This document shows positions 1-5,465 of a DNA stretch of 6,086 nt, piece after piece; the first letter of the stretch is position 1, and each line of letters starts with the position of its first letter. Source of the DNA: Porticoccus sp. (GTDB lineage: Bacteria; Pseudomonadota; Gammaproteobacteria; Pseudomonadales; Porticoccaceae); contig DRHD01000368.1 in NCBI GenBank assembly GCA_011049795.1, positions 1 through 6,086 of the forward strand. Direction: 5' to 3'. Under the pieces are notes generated by a model that worked only from the letters and a program-made list of their open reading frames with translations, was not told the DNA's origin and made no database searches. The translations under genes were made by a program, and so were the position numbers.

Positions 1-121
1 GCGCATAGAGGCTTGATGGCATGAAGGTTTGGTTCTGGTCGAGAGGCAATAACGTTATTGCATTATCATCGACGACGCCGATAGCACAATTTGAGGTGCC
101 ATAATCGAAACCTGCGTACAT
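1..121 (-). CDS. yegD: YegD-like Hsp70 family protein, N-terminal part, runs off left edge
   Basis: The minus strand from an ATG at 121 encodes 40 codons beginning MYAGFDYGTSNCAIGVV, without a stop before the window edge. This resembles the start of E. coli YegD (MFIGFDYGTANCSVAVM) and contains the phosphate-1 loop of the actin/Hsp70 ATPase fold (G-F-D-Y-G-T-S-N, residues 4-11). YegD proteins are DnaK-like ATPases of about 450 residues that lack the normal Hsp70 substrate domain; their client is unknown. The start is supported by AAAGG about eight bases upstream and by agreement with the family N-terminus. Most differences from the second copy at 1604-1724 are silent, so the reading frame was under protein-level selection for part of its history. 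Whether the rest of the gene is intact lies outside the window. Confidence 0.75.
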   Translation of the reverse strand, partial: MYAGFDYGTSNCAIGVVDDNAITLLPLDQNQTFMPSSLYA

Positions 122-236
122 ATAAAGCCTTTGTTCGGTTGCTGCTGGTTGCGTCTTTATTTAGACGGCGGAGGAAAATAGCATAATGGACGGATTCCGA
201 CCAGTGTTGGGGGTTTAAGTTAGGCGTCAGGGTTGC

Positions 237-266
237 AATATGATTCAAATGTATGGCTGGTATCAA
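237..266 (-). promoter_or_regulatory. Candidate sigma70 promoter for the yegD-like gene
   Basis: On the minus strand a TTGATA box (266-261) is followed after 18 bases by CATATT (242-237), about 115 bases before the yegD start codon. The -35 box is five of six to consensus; the -10 is poorer. It lies within a segment (201-288) that differs at only one base from the second repeat copy, although the surroundings diverge more. The second copy has TTGGATA at the -35 position. The call rests on spacing and conservation only. Confidence 0.3.
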
Positions 267-384
267 ATTAATGCATTGGAGTGATTTTTTCGGTGGGCCT
301 ATTATTCTTTCCAAGTAAGATAATAACGTAACGAGCAACATACAACGTGACTCTGAATGCCAAGCTGATTCGATATCCATCGAG

Positions 385-659
385 TTCCCCCAATTACTTG
401 ATCGAAAGAGGCTGCCCTCCCAAGAGCAGGTTATTTATCTGAACAGGGACAAAGTAACCCCTTGCGAAGCTCATGATAGGTGTCCCGGTATCACGAAAAA
501 GCGACTCCTAACGCTAGGGTTGTCGCACTAACTATCGGCTTCCCTAGCCGGGAATTTTTATTTAATCAAATTCCAACGCTTAAGTGCAGTGGAGAGCATT
601 GGCTGTTTACGCTCAACGCGTCTGTATGGCGAATGCTGACTTGTTTTATTAGGGCAATC
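385..659. other. Gene-poor spacer before the exporter gene
   Basis: This 275-bp stretch separates repeat copy 1 from the exporter start. An open frame in phase with the exporter runs through it from 480, but its translation has no resemblance to a LysE N-terminus and no good ribosome binding site. It holds an inverted pair GCTAGGG (513-519) and CCCTAGC (542-548), a short hairpin TTCCC/GGGAA (540-554) followed by five T, and a stretch resembling a Tn3-type terminal repeat (550-584). No convincing promoter for the exporter was found. Confidence 0.5.
550..584 (+). repeat. Possible degenerate Tn3-family terminal inverted repeat
   Basis: The 35-base stretch starts with GGG and ends with ACGCTTAAG. 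Tn3-family terminal repeats are usually about 38 bp, begin GGGG and end in a motif such as ACGCTAAG or ACGTTAAG. The orientation would place the element to the right, over the exporter and the transposase remnant. No matching partner was found near 1490-1600, and only the two ends of the motif fit, so this is suggestive only. Confidence 0.22.
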
Positions 660-1289
660 ATGGCTGTTATTGAGGGATTTATACTATTGACCACCGTACA
701 TATTCTGTACGTCATTTCTCCCGGCGCTAACTTCGCGTTGGTGACTCAACAATCCTTATCAAGCGGCAAGAGAGCTGGCTTATTTTGCAGCTTGGGTGTG
801 ACGTTAGGGTTTGCGGTATCGATTGGGATCTTTATTCTGGCTATAGCCACTCTTACCCAGCAATACCCAGCGGCATTCTCATGGATCAAAGTGGCTGGAG
901 CCTCCTATTTACTTTACTTAGGTGTGACAACGTACCGGACACATACAGTACTGGGCAGCGATCAGCCAGGCGAAAAACATTCACCGGTTAAGGTAAAGGG
1001 GCTTAAAGCAACTCGAAGGGGTTTTTTCTGTAGTGTACTCAACCCTGCCGCGCCTATTTACCTGTTGGCTATGTTTGCTGGCGTATTATCCCCCGAACTG
1101 AGTACACAGATATTTACATTCTATATCGCCTGGATGCTATTGATTTATATGATCTGGTTTTGCCTGGTGACGGTCCTGCTTTCCACCCCGGCCATTCGGG
1201 GTCGGTTTACACAAATGGGTCGGTGGATTAATCGCTCACTGGGTGCGCTGATGGTGGTCCTCAGTGTTTGTATCCTGATGGGTACGTAG
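660..1289 (+). CDS. LysE/RhtB family amino-acid exporter
   Basis: A 209-residue inner-membrane protein of the LysE/RhtB superfamily, whose members export amino acids or related small metabolites by secondary transport. The family signature is clear: SPGANFALVTQQSL at residues 20-33, the LLYLG helix end near 84-88, and the cytoplasmic return with LNPAAPIYLLAMF (127-139). Hydrophobic segments lie at about 5-20, 41-66, 74-90, 124-143, 151-175 and 193-207, giving the usual five to six helices. I chose ATG 660, with AGGG five bases upstream, because it gives the family's normal length and N-terminus; an upstream in-frame ATG at 633 is less likely. The substrate cannot be deduced. The gene sits between two copies of a yegD 5' repeat and ends directly against a Tn3 transposase remnant, so it was probably brought in with, or trapped by, a mobile element. 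Confidence 0.9.
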   Translation: MAVIEGFILLTTVHILYVISPGANFALVTQQSLSSGKRAGLFCSLGVTLGFAVSIGIFILAIATLTQQYPAAFSWIKVAGASYLLYLGVTTYRTHTVLGSDQPGEKHSPVKVKGLKATRRGFFCSVLNPAAPIYLLAMFAGVLSPELSTQIFTFYIAWMLLIYMIWFCLVTVLLSTPAIRGRFTQMGRWINRSLGALMVVLSVCILMGT

Positions 1290-1492
1290 CCGGTAACTAT
1301 GTTCAGCGAGCATTAAACCGAGGCGTGGCTTATCATCAGATGCGGCTTTCGATCAGCAATATCAACAGGGACTAGTTCAGCGGCAGCTCGGGTTAGGTAA
1401 TCCAGCTCTGGAATGAATGTGCACGCTTGGTCACCCACGCCGTTATCTACTTCAACTCGGTCGTTCTCAGTCAGCTACTTACCCGTTTTGAG
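1290..1492 (+). pseudogene. Tn3-family transposase (TnpA) C-terminal remnant
   Basis: The plus strand in the frame starting at 1289 reads YVQRALNRGVAYHQMR and later WNECARLVTHAVIYFNS followed by VVLSQLLTRFE. These are the conserved C-terminal blocks of Tn3-family DDE transposases (typically NRGEAYHQLRR, then a W/N-E-C-x-R-L-x-x-N-x-I-x-Y-x-N block). Two TAG codons interrupt the frame, where family members usually have a K and a Q; the frame is otherwise continuous, so they look like point mutations. TnpA is about 1000 residues and only about 65 remain, so the gene is dead. The usual final block (SPVAWxHINL) is missing: similarity fades after about 1492, where the yegD fragment begins on the other strand. 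The open frame itself runs to a stop at 1540. The remnant starts exactly at the exporter stop codon. Confidence 0.82.
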
Positions 1493-1724
1493 TACCAGGA
1501 CGATGTGGTCAAAGGCTTCCTGTCCGACAAAAACACGTAGCTCCTCTGGCCGGTTGTCATGCTCGGTACGGACCGACGTATTCACAAATTAATTCACCTT
1601 CCAGCGCATAGAGGCTTGATGGCGTGAAGGCTTGGTTCTGGTCGAGAGGTAATAATGTAATGGCATTATTATCGACTACGCCGATAGCACAGTTTGAGGT
1701 GCCGTAATCGAAACCTGCGTACAT
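1493..1724 (-). pseudogene. yegD: Truncated, frameshifted second copy of the yegD-like gene
   Basis: From ATG 1724 the minus strand repeats the yegD N-terminus (MYAGFDYGTSNCAIGVV, then LLPLDQNQAFTPSSLYA) and continues to ICEYVGPYRA before a stop at 1559-1557. YegD-like sequence appears to resume in another frame as RPEELRVFVGQEAFDH, which resembles the segment before the family's KSPKSFLGA block, until about 1500. That frame ends at 1475. The arrangement implies a small deletion or frameshift around 1560-1580 and loss of everything after roughly codon 80. The break coincides with the Tn3 transposase remnant coming from the left, so transposition or a later deletion at its edge probably removed the rest. 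Its AAAGG ribosome binding site and leader remain. The first segment is certain; the assignment of the second is weaker. Confidence 0.72.
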
Positions 1725-1988
1725 ATAAAGCCTTTGTTCGGTTGCTGCTGTTAGCGTCGTTATTCAGACGGCGGAGGAAAATAGCATAATGGACGGATTC
1801 GGGCCAGTGTTGGGGGTTTAAGTTAGGCGTCAGGGTTGCAATATGATTCAAATGTATGGCTGGTATCCAATTAATGCATTGGAGTGATTTTCCGGGTGGG
1901 GCTATTATTTTTTTCAAGCAAGGCAACAACGTAACGACCAACATGCAAAGTTACACTGAGTTGCCAAACTGATTCGATATCCATCGAG
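1604..1988. repeat. Direct repeat copy 2: yegD 5' end plus leader
   Basis: Counterpart of 1-384, offset by 1603 bases over the gene and 1604 at the far end because of one indel. The block 1804-1867 is identical to 201-264, while flanking parts differ by about 8-18%. To the left, yegD-like sequence seems to go on to about 1500, but comparison with copy 1 is impossible because copy 1 leaves the window. The right end lies about 30 bp before the intrinsic terminator, which copy 1 lacks. Confidence 0.9.
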
Positions 1989-2016
1989 GTCTCCTGCCCA
2001 ACCCCAAGGGCACTAT

Positions 2017-2050
2017 GGCGGCAAGCTTCCCCTGGCTTGCCGCCTTTTTT
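2017..2050 (+). terminator. Strong Rho-independent terminator
   Basis: A perfect 10-bp stem GGCGGCAAGC / GCTTGCCGCC with an 8-base loop is followed directly by six T. It works for rightward transcription; the opposite strand has no T tract after the stem. No plus-strand gene ends nearby, since the exporter stops 730 bp upstream and the intervening DNA holds only remnants. It could block read-through from the exporter and transposon region into the NmrA-like gene, or act as an attenuator in that gene's leader. Confidence 0.88.
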
Positions 2051-2127
2051 ATTTAAGCTAACAACTATTTGTAAATGTTTGTGAGCGTTTTATTGATTGT
2101 TCTTTACATTGTGGCGGCTCCTCTAGT

Positions 2128-2150
2128 TAATCGATTATGCTAATCTAATC
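2128..2150. promoter_or_regulatory. Operator-like cluster of TAATC/GATTA motifs upstream of the NmrA-like gene
   Basis: Within 23 bp the five-base motif TAATC occurs three times and its complement GATTA once: TAATC-GATTA as a perfect 10-bp palindrome (2128-2137), then TAATCTAATC (2141-2150). GATTA (2133-2137) also pairs with the next TAATC across TGC. The cluster sits 63 bp before the chosen start codon. A TTTACA box at 2103-2108 lies just upstream, but no good -10 is at the right distance. This suggests a regulator site, without identifying the regulator. Confidence 0.25.
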
Positions 2151-2212
2151 ATTCAACTTGGCTATCTTCTCTGATGCCACAATAATGATTATTGACTTGG
2201 ATGCATTCGATA

Positions 2213-3388
2213 ATGGATCGGGATACCGCAGTGAAGATGGCCCAAGAGGCGATCAAAGTTAAAAACAAACAACTCATTGATGCCGTACTATCGTTCAAGG
2301 CAGAGCGCGAACAGCAACCGTCTGAGCCACAATCAACCGATCAATTGCCACTTATTGCCGTCACCTGTGCAACCGGTTGGGAATGCTATGCCATTGTAAA
2401 AGAGTTGGCAGAAACCCGCCGTTTCCGGGTGCGGGCATTGTATCGCACTGAGGGGACGCGGGCTGAGGACAGGCTGAAAGTCTTGCTGGACGAAACCGAA
2501 AAGACTCACCCTGGTTTACTGACCCTACGTTCGGGTACTGACTTGTATTCCGAGGAGATTCTGAAACAGGCCTTTGCCGATTGTGACGGTGTGGTGCTGT
2601 ATGTGACGGCTAATAGTAGTATGGCAGGCAAGATCACCAATCATGGTAATGACCCCGAGGGCGGGCGTGCAGCGGTTATGCGCCAGGCTGTGGCAATGGT
2701 GAGTGCGGTAAAAGCCAATCTATCCATCAAGCATTGTATTACGCTGGTCTTTCCACCGGATAAAGTCAGCGGCATTGCCACGGTTTCATCCGAAATCCCC
2801 TGGTGGATTTATCAACGATTGTTGATTTCTGATTTTTTCCGTGGGCAGGGGCTTAATGTTACCTGTATTCATCGGCCGGCTTATTACTATGGTTTGCATC
2901 GGGTTGATCATACGGCGACAGCAGATTTTCGCGGGGAAACCGCTTTAGCCCGTAATATGATTAAAGAAGATACCGTGCCAGGGATTAACGAAGCTGATTT
3001 TACCGTCAATTGGGTGGATGTCCGTGACATTGGCAAGTGGGCCGGCACCATATTTGAGTATCCGGAAGTATTTTCAAACGAAAATTTTTATCTTGCCTCC
3101 TGCGTGATGACGGGCGACGAGTGTGTAGAGCGCTGTAAAAAAGCTAACAAACACGGTACATCGTTCAAGTACAAGCAGTTCCCGCAATGGGTGATGAAAA
3201 TGATCAGCTTGTTCAATAGTGAAGTGGTTTATCCCTTGCGTTATGCCCAGTGGTATAACGTTGATGGCAACGCCTATGACTTTGCCCACGAAGATGATTT
3301 ACAGGAGCTGGATAGAATCCACCCGCGTTGGACTTTTGAGATGAAGCTTGCGTCCTGGGGTGTTGATGAGATCAAGCCTGGGGAATAA
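2213..3388 (+). CDS. NmrA-like atypical short-chain dehydrogenase/reductase family protein
   Basis: A 391-residue soluble protein with a Rossmann fold. After an N-terminal extension of about 45 mostly charged and helical residues, the first strand and nucleotide loop read IAVTCATGWECYAIVKELAE (48-67), followed by FRVRALYR (71-78), where the arginine suits NADP(H). The motif VDVRDIGKWA (268-277) is typical of NmrA-like proteins, which act as NAD(P) sensors or as reductases. The usual GxxGxxG is C52-A-T-G55-W-E-C58, so two glycines are cysteines and cofactor binding may be altered. There is no YxxxK catalytic pair in the classical place, as is usual for NmrA-like members. The start is uncertain: ATG 2213 has only GGA 11 bases upstream, and in-frame ATG 2201 and TTG 2192 are alternatives, none with a proper ribosome binding site. 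It is transcribed alone, between a terminator and an inverted repeat. Substrate and role are unknown. Confidence 0.85.
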   Translation: MDRDTAVKMAQEAIKVKNKQLIDAVLSFKAEREQQPSEPQSTDQLPLIAVTCATGWECYAIVKELAETRRFRVRALYRTEGTRAEDRLKVLLDETEKTHPGLLTLRSGTDLYSEEILKQAFADCDGVVLYVTANSSMAGKITNHGNDPEGGRAAVMRQAVAMVSAVKANLSIKHCITLVFPPDKVSGIATVSSEIPWWIYQRLLISDFFRGQGLNVTCIHRPAYYYGLHRVDHTATADFRGETALARNMIKEDTVPGINEADFTVNWVDVRDIGKWAGTIFEYPEVFSNENFYLASCVMTGDECVERCKKANKHGTSFKYKQFPQWVMKMISLFNSEVVYPLRYAQWYNVDGNAYDFAHEDDLQELDRIHPRWTFEMKLASWGVDEIKPGE

Positions 3389-3419
3389 TGGGGAGCTTCC
3401 GGCTGCTCGTTATTATTCC

Positions 3420-3507
3420 GCTCCGCTCTGTAGTGCTTACCCTCATCGGTTGCCCCTTCATTTATAAGAGGCCACGCCCTCTGACGATAAGCACTACAGA
3501 ACGGGGC
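3420..3507. repeat. Long imperfect inverted repeat between convergent genes
   Basis: CTGTAGTGCTTA (3428-3439) pairs perfectly with TAAGCACTACAG (3488-3499). Allowing one mismatch and one G-T pair, the arms extend outwards to 3420 and 3507, giving a 20-bp stem. The 48-base centre holds a second hairpin, AGAGG/CCTCT at 3467-3482. There is no T tract on either side, so it is not a classical intrinsic terminator, though a stem this long between converging genes could still end or stabilise both transcripts. A small non-autonomous inverted-repeat element is the alternative. The ten bases GTAGTGCTTA recur at 4432-4441. Confidence 0.6.
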
Positions 3508-3565
3508 TAGCTGCCAACATGTTTCTAGCATTATTTGGACTCCATTGCTTCAGCATACCGGATAA

Positions 3566-4228
3566 CTATTGCGCCAATACCTGCTGTAACCATTCCGATA
3601 TATCCTTTATTTCCTGAGGGTGAATTTCATGCCCCATCGGGTAGGTTTTATAGCCGGGTTTGTGACCTAATTTCTCTAAGGCTTCTCGTGCATGTTGTGC
3701 CATGAGTTCTGGCACCATTTGATCTTGTTGTCCGTGAAAAAGATGAATGGGAATATCCTGGTTGGCTTTGTTAGGTATCAGGGTTTTATGGGTGGCAAAA
3801 TAAGTAGATAGCGCCATTAATCCTGCGAGGGGTTTGTCATAGCTTAAGGCGGCTTGATAGGTCACTGCACCGCCTTGGGAAAACCCTGCCAGTACAATGC
3901 GGTCACTGGGAATACCTCGCGCAATTTCTCGCTCGACTAGATCAATAACCGCGCGGGACGAAGCCATAATTTGTTCGGTATCAATTTCTCTTTCCATCTC
4001 CATCGCTAAAATATCATACCAGGCGGGCATGACCATACCACCGTTGATGGTGACAGGGATCGACGGGGCATGTGGAAACACAAAGCGTATCGCCATGCCT
4101 GGTGGCAAGTTCAGTTCAGGAATAATCGGGACAAAATCATGGCCGCTGGCGCCTAGTCCGTGCAGCCAAATGACGGCGGCATCGACAGTGGCGTGGGTTT
4201 CAATAATTTCGCAGGGTAGGTAATCCAT
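3566..4228 (-). CDS. Carboxylesterase / lysophospholipase of the Abhydrolase_2 family
   Basis: A 220-residue alpha/beta hydrolase close to Pseudomonas carboxylesterase II and acyl-protein thioesterases, at the family's normal length. It hydrolyses short acyl esters, probably in the cytoplasm because no signal peptide is seen. WLHGLGASGHDF (21-32) forms the oxyanion-hole region. The nucleophile elbow GFSQGG (115-120) places Ser117, with Asp169 in FHGQQDQMVP and His200 in YPMGHEIHP completing the triad. The MPAWYDI segment (67-73) is also typical. AGAGAGA lies just before ATG 4228 as ribosome binding site. The gene is transcribed towards the NmrA-like gene, with a 177-bp gap holding the long inverted repeat, and appears monocistronic. 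Physiological substrate unknown. Confidence 0.93.
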   Translation of the reverse strand: MDYLPCEIIETHATVDAAVIWLHGLGASGHDFVPIIPELNLPPGMAIRFVFPHAPSIPVTINGGMVMPAWYDILAMEMEREIDTEQIMASSRAVIDLVEREIARGIPSDRIVLAGFSQGGAVTYQAALSYDKPLAGLMALSTYFATHKTLIPNKANQDIPIHLFHGQQDQMVPELMAQHAREALEKLGHKPGYKTYPMGHEIHPQEIKDISEWLQQVLAQ

Positions 4229-4571
4229 AGGTCTCTCTTTGGGTATAGGCGTGAGTTAATCAGCTAATTGTTGTTTTATTTACACGATTATTTGGCAGTT
4301 GTTGAATAAATAACTTATTCCAAGTTCGTCCAGAGGGAATGGCAAAAAGCGAATATTTGTTTGGCGGCGATTGAGCGTGTTACTTATCTATTTGTTTTAG
4401 CAATACTAAGAATAGTGATTAGTCTTTGACGGTAGTGCTTAACTATTAGGCGTACAAAATTTTGTCTGTTCAATAATTATTAAGGCTGGATGAGGTTTAC
4501 CGATTAAGATAGAAGCGGTACCAGCCCATGCTGTAAATCCTTTTTAAAGCAGGTCGCTAGAAATGAAAATA
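4229..4571. other. AT-rich intergenic region upstream of the esterase
   Basis: This 343-bp spacer carries no credible gene on either strand. It should contain the leftward promoter of the esterase, but no convincing pair of boxes was found. It holds a perfect 12-bp palindrome ACAAAATTTTGT (4454-4465), a recurrence of GTAGTGCTTA from the inverted repeat further left (4432-4441), and a hairpin downstream of the tRNA (4484-4526). No integrase or attachment-site duplication accompanies the tRNA 3' end. Confidence 0.6.
4484..4526 (-). terminator. Possible terminator of the tRNA-Ser transcript
   Basis: On the minus strand GGCTGG and CCAGCC form an outer stem, with TACCG/CGGTA stacked inside and an asymmetric 8-base bulge. 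The downstream sequence is TTAATAATTATT, a weak T-rich tail. It starts 45 bases after the tRNA 3' end, in the right orientation for it. The broken stem and mixed tail make this a weak call. Confidence 0.33.
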
Positions 4572-4657
4572 TGGCGGTGAGAGAGAGATTCGAACTCTCG
4601 GAACTTGCGTTCACACACTTTCCAGGCGTGCTCCTTAAGCCACTCGGACACCTCACC
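4572..4657 (-). tRNA. tRNA-Ser (anticodon GGA)
   Basis: The minus strand folds into an 86-base class II tRNA with CCA encoded. The acceptor stem is GGTGAGG with TCTCACC, and the discriminator is G. The anticodon loop CTGGAAA, closed by CACGC/GTGTG, gives anticodon GGA, reading UCC and UCU serine codons. The long variable arm GAAC-GCAA-GTTC is the serine hallmark. The T arm is GAGAG-TTCGAAT-CTCTC. The first half is almost identical to E. coli tRNA-Ser(GGA). Confidence 0.97.
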
Positions 4658-4704
4658 TTGTTTCTTTTTTAACCAGTTCAAATGCCCTGATTAAGAGGGG
4701 CGCT

Positions 4705-4733
4705 AATGTACTGGAGAATGGGGCGGAAGGCAA
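4705..4733 (-). promoter_or_regulatory. Candidate promoter of tRNA-Ser with GC-rich discriminator
   Basis: On the minus strand TTGCCT (4733-4728) and TACATT (4710-4705) are spaced by 17 bases, each matching four of six consensus positions. AGCGCCCC follows directly. A GC-rich discriminator after the -10 is typical of stable-RNA promoters under stringent control. Transcription would begin about 40 bases before the mature tRNA. This is inferred from sequence only. Confidence 0.5.
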
Positions 4734-4747
4734 CTGGATCGGTGTTT

Positions 4748-4774
4748 TTTACAGTCCTTTCCAGTATTTATGCT
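4748..4774 (+). promoter_or_regulatory. Candidate promoter of the gloC operon
   Basis: TTTACA (4748-4753) is followed by a T/A-rich stretch with TATGCT at 4769-4774, a 15-base spacing. TGCTAT, two bases further on, would give 17 bases but is a poorer box. It points rightwards, about 40 bases before the gloC start, and is arranged back to back with the tRNA promoter. Confidence 0.38.
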
Positions 4775-4812
4775 ATTCTCGGCAACCTTTTTCAGCTCCA
4801 GTGAGTTTATTC

Positions 4813-5457
4813 ATGAAGTGCGCGATTGTCCCGGTTACGGCTTATCAACAAAACTGTTCGATTCTTGTCTGTGAAGAAACCAAAAAAGCAGCGGTAGTGG
4901 ATCCCGGCGGAGATTTGGAGAAAATTGAAGATGCACTGAAACAATTGGATGTGCAGTTAGAGAAGGTGTTTTTGACTCATGGTCATATGGACCATTGTGC
5001 CATTGCTGATGATGTGCGTAAAAAGTACGGCATCCCCATTGAAGGACCGCATGTCGATGATCGCTTCTGGATTGATAAATTACCCGAGTGGTGTGAAATG
5101 TCGGGCTTTCCCCATGCCGATGCCTTTGAGTCTGATCGTTGGCTACAGGAGGGTGATACGGTGCAGTTTGGTAATCAGACGCTTGAGGTGAAACATTGTC
5201 CGGGTCATACACCGGGGCATGTGGTGTTTTTTCATCCCAAGGCGAAGCTGGCGATTGTTGGTGACGTATTATTCCAGGGTTCCATTGGCCGCACGGATTT
5301 CCCCCGTGGCAATCATGATGATTTAGTGAATTCCATTCGCAACAAACTGTGGCCATTGGGTGATGACGTCGCTTTTATTCCCGGTCATGGACCTACCTCG
5401 ACGTTTGGGCAGGAGCGTGAGACCAATCCATTTGTAGCGGATACTCGCTTTGCTTAG
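4813..5457 (+). CDS. gloC: Hydroxyacylglutathione hydrolase GloC (YcbL-type metallo-beta-lactamase fold)
   Basis: A 214-residue cytoplasmic metallohydrolase that aligns along its length with E. coli YcbL/GloC, a type II glyoxalase II. It hydrolyses S-D-lactoylglutathione to D-lactate and glutathione, the second step of methylglyoxal detoxification. The metal site is complete: THGHMDH (55-61), His132 in CPGHTPGH, Asp151 in VGDVLF and His192 in IPGHG. The segments GRTDFPRG (159-166) and ERETNPF (201-207) are also family features. I chose ATG 4813 because its N-terminus (MKCAIVPVTAYQQNC) matches YcbL (MNYRIIPVTAFSQNC) without a gap; GTG 4801 would add four residues. AGTGAG eight bases upstream serves as a weak ribosome binding site. 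Eight bases after its stop begins a small membrane protein gene, so the two are probably cotranscribed. Confidence 0.93.
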   Translation: MKCAIVPVTAYQQNCSILVCEETKKAAVVDPGGDLEKIEDALKQLDVQLEKVFLTHGHMDHCAIADDVRKKYGIPIEGPHVDDRFWIDKLPEWCEMSGFPHADAFESDRWLQEGDTVQFGNQTLEVKHCPGHTPGHVVFFHPKAKLAIVGDVLFQGSIGRTDFPRGNHDDLVNSIRNKLWPLGDDVAFIPGHGPTSTFGQERETNPFVADTRFA

Positions 5458-5465
5458 GCGGTGTT

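Larger units (their letters stand above)
1..384. repeat. Direct repeat copy 1: yegD 5' end plus leader
   Basis: This block matches 1604-1988 in the same orientation. The first 120 bases differ at 10 positions, and the whole block is about 91% identical by hand count, with one single-base indel in the outer leader. The repeat ends on the right near the shared bases CGATATCCATCGAG and may continue left beyond the window. It covers the first 40 codons of the yegD-like gene and about 260 bp of upstream DNA. The two copies could recombine and delete the intervening exporter region. Confidence 0.9.

Noticed and set aside
66..380. Minus-strand open frame of 104 codons over the yegD leader, with a shorter counterpart at 1669-1944.
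   Set aside because: It overlaps the yegD start in another frame, and differences between the copies mostly change amino acids (S/P, K/N, T/N, L/W). The shared sequence is better explained by the conserved leader. No family resemblance was seen.
540..559. Hairpin TTCCC/GGGAA followed by five T as a terminator before the exporter.
   Set aside because: The five-pair stem is short, competes with the pairings CGGCT/AGCCG and GCTAGGG/CCCTAGC, and no upstream plus-strand gene needs ending.
480..659. N-terminal extension of the exporter gene by 60 codons.
   Set aside because: The extension is not hydrophobic, lacks a ribosome binding site and exceeds the family's usual length; ATG 660 gives a standard LysE/RhtB N-terminus.
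1305..1477. Minus-strand frame containing VEVDNGVGDQACTF, considered as a further gene fragment.
   Set aside because: The plus strand here matches conserved Tn3 transposase blocks, so this is the antisense shadow of that remnant.
1871..1984. Minus-strand 37-codon frame beginning MDIESVWQLS with AGGAGA upstream, possibly a small gene or leader peptide before yegD copy 2.
   Set aside because: In copy 1 a one-base indel shifts the frame after seven codons, and the differences are not biased to silent sites. Start and ribosome binding site are attractive, but coding is not supported.
4229..4657. tRNA-Ser as an integration site for a genomic island.
   Set aside because: No integrase, no repeated tRNA 3' end and no phage-like genes are visible next to it.
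4835..5356. Minus-strand frame of 173 codons opposite gloC.
   Set aside because: It lies entirely antisense to a clearly recognised metallohydrolase and its His/Pro-rich translation is typical of a shadow frame.
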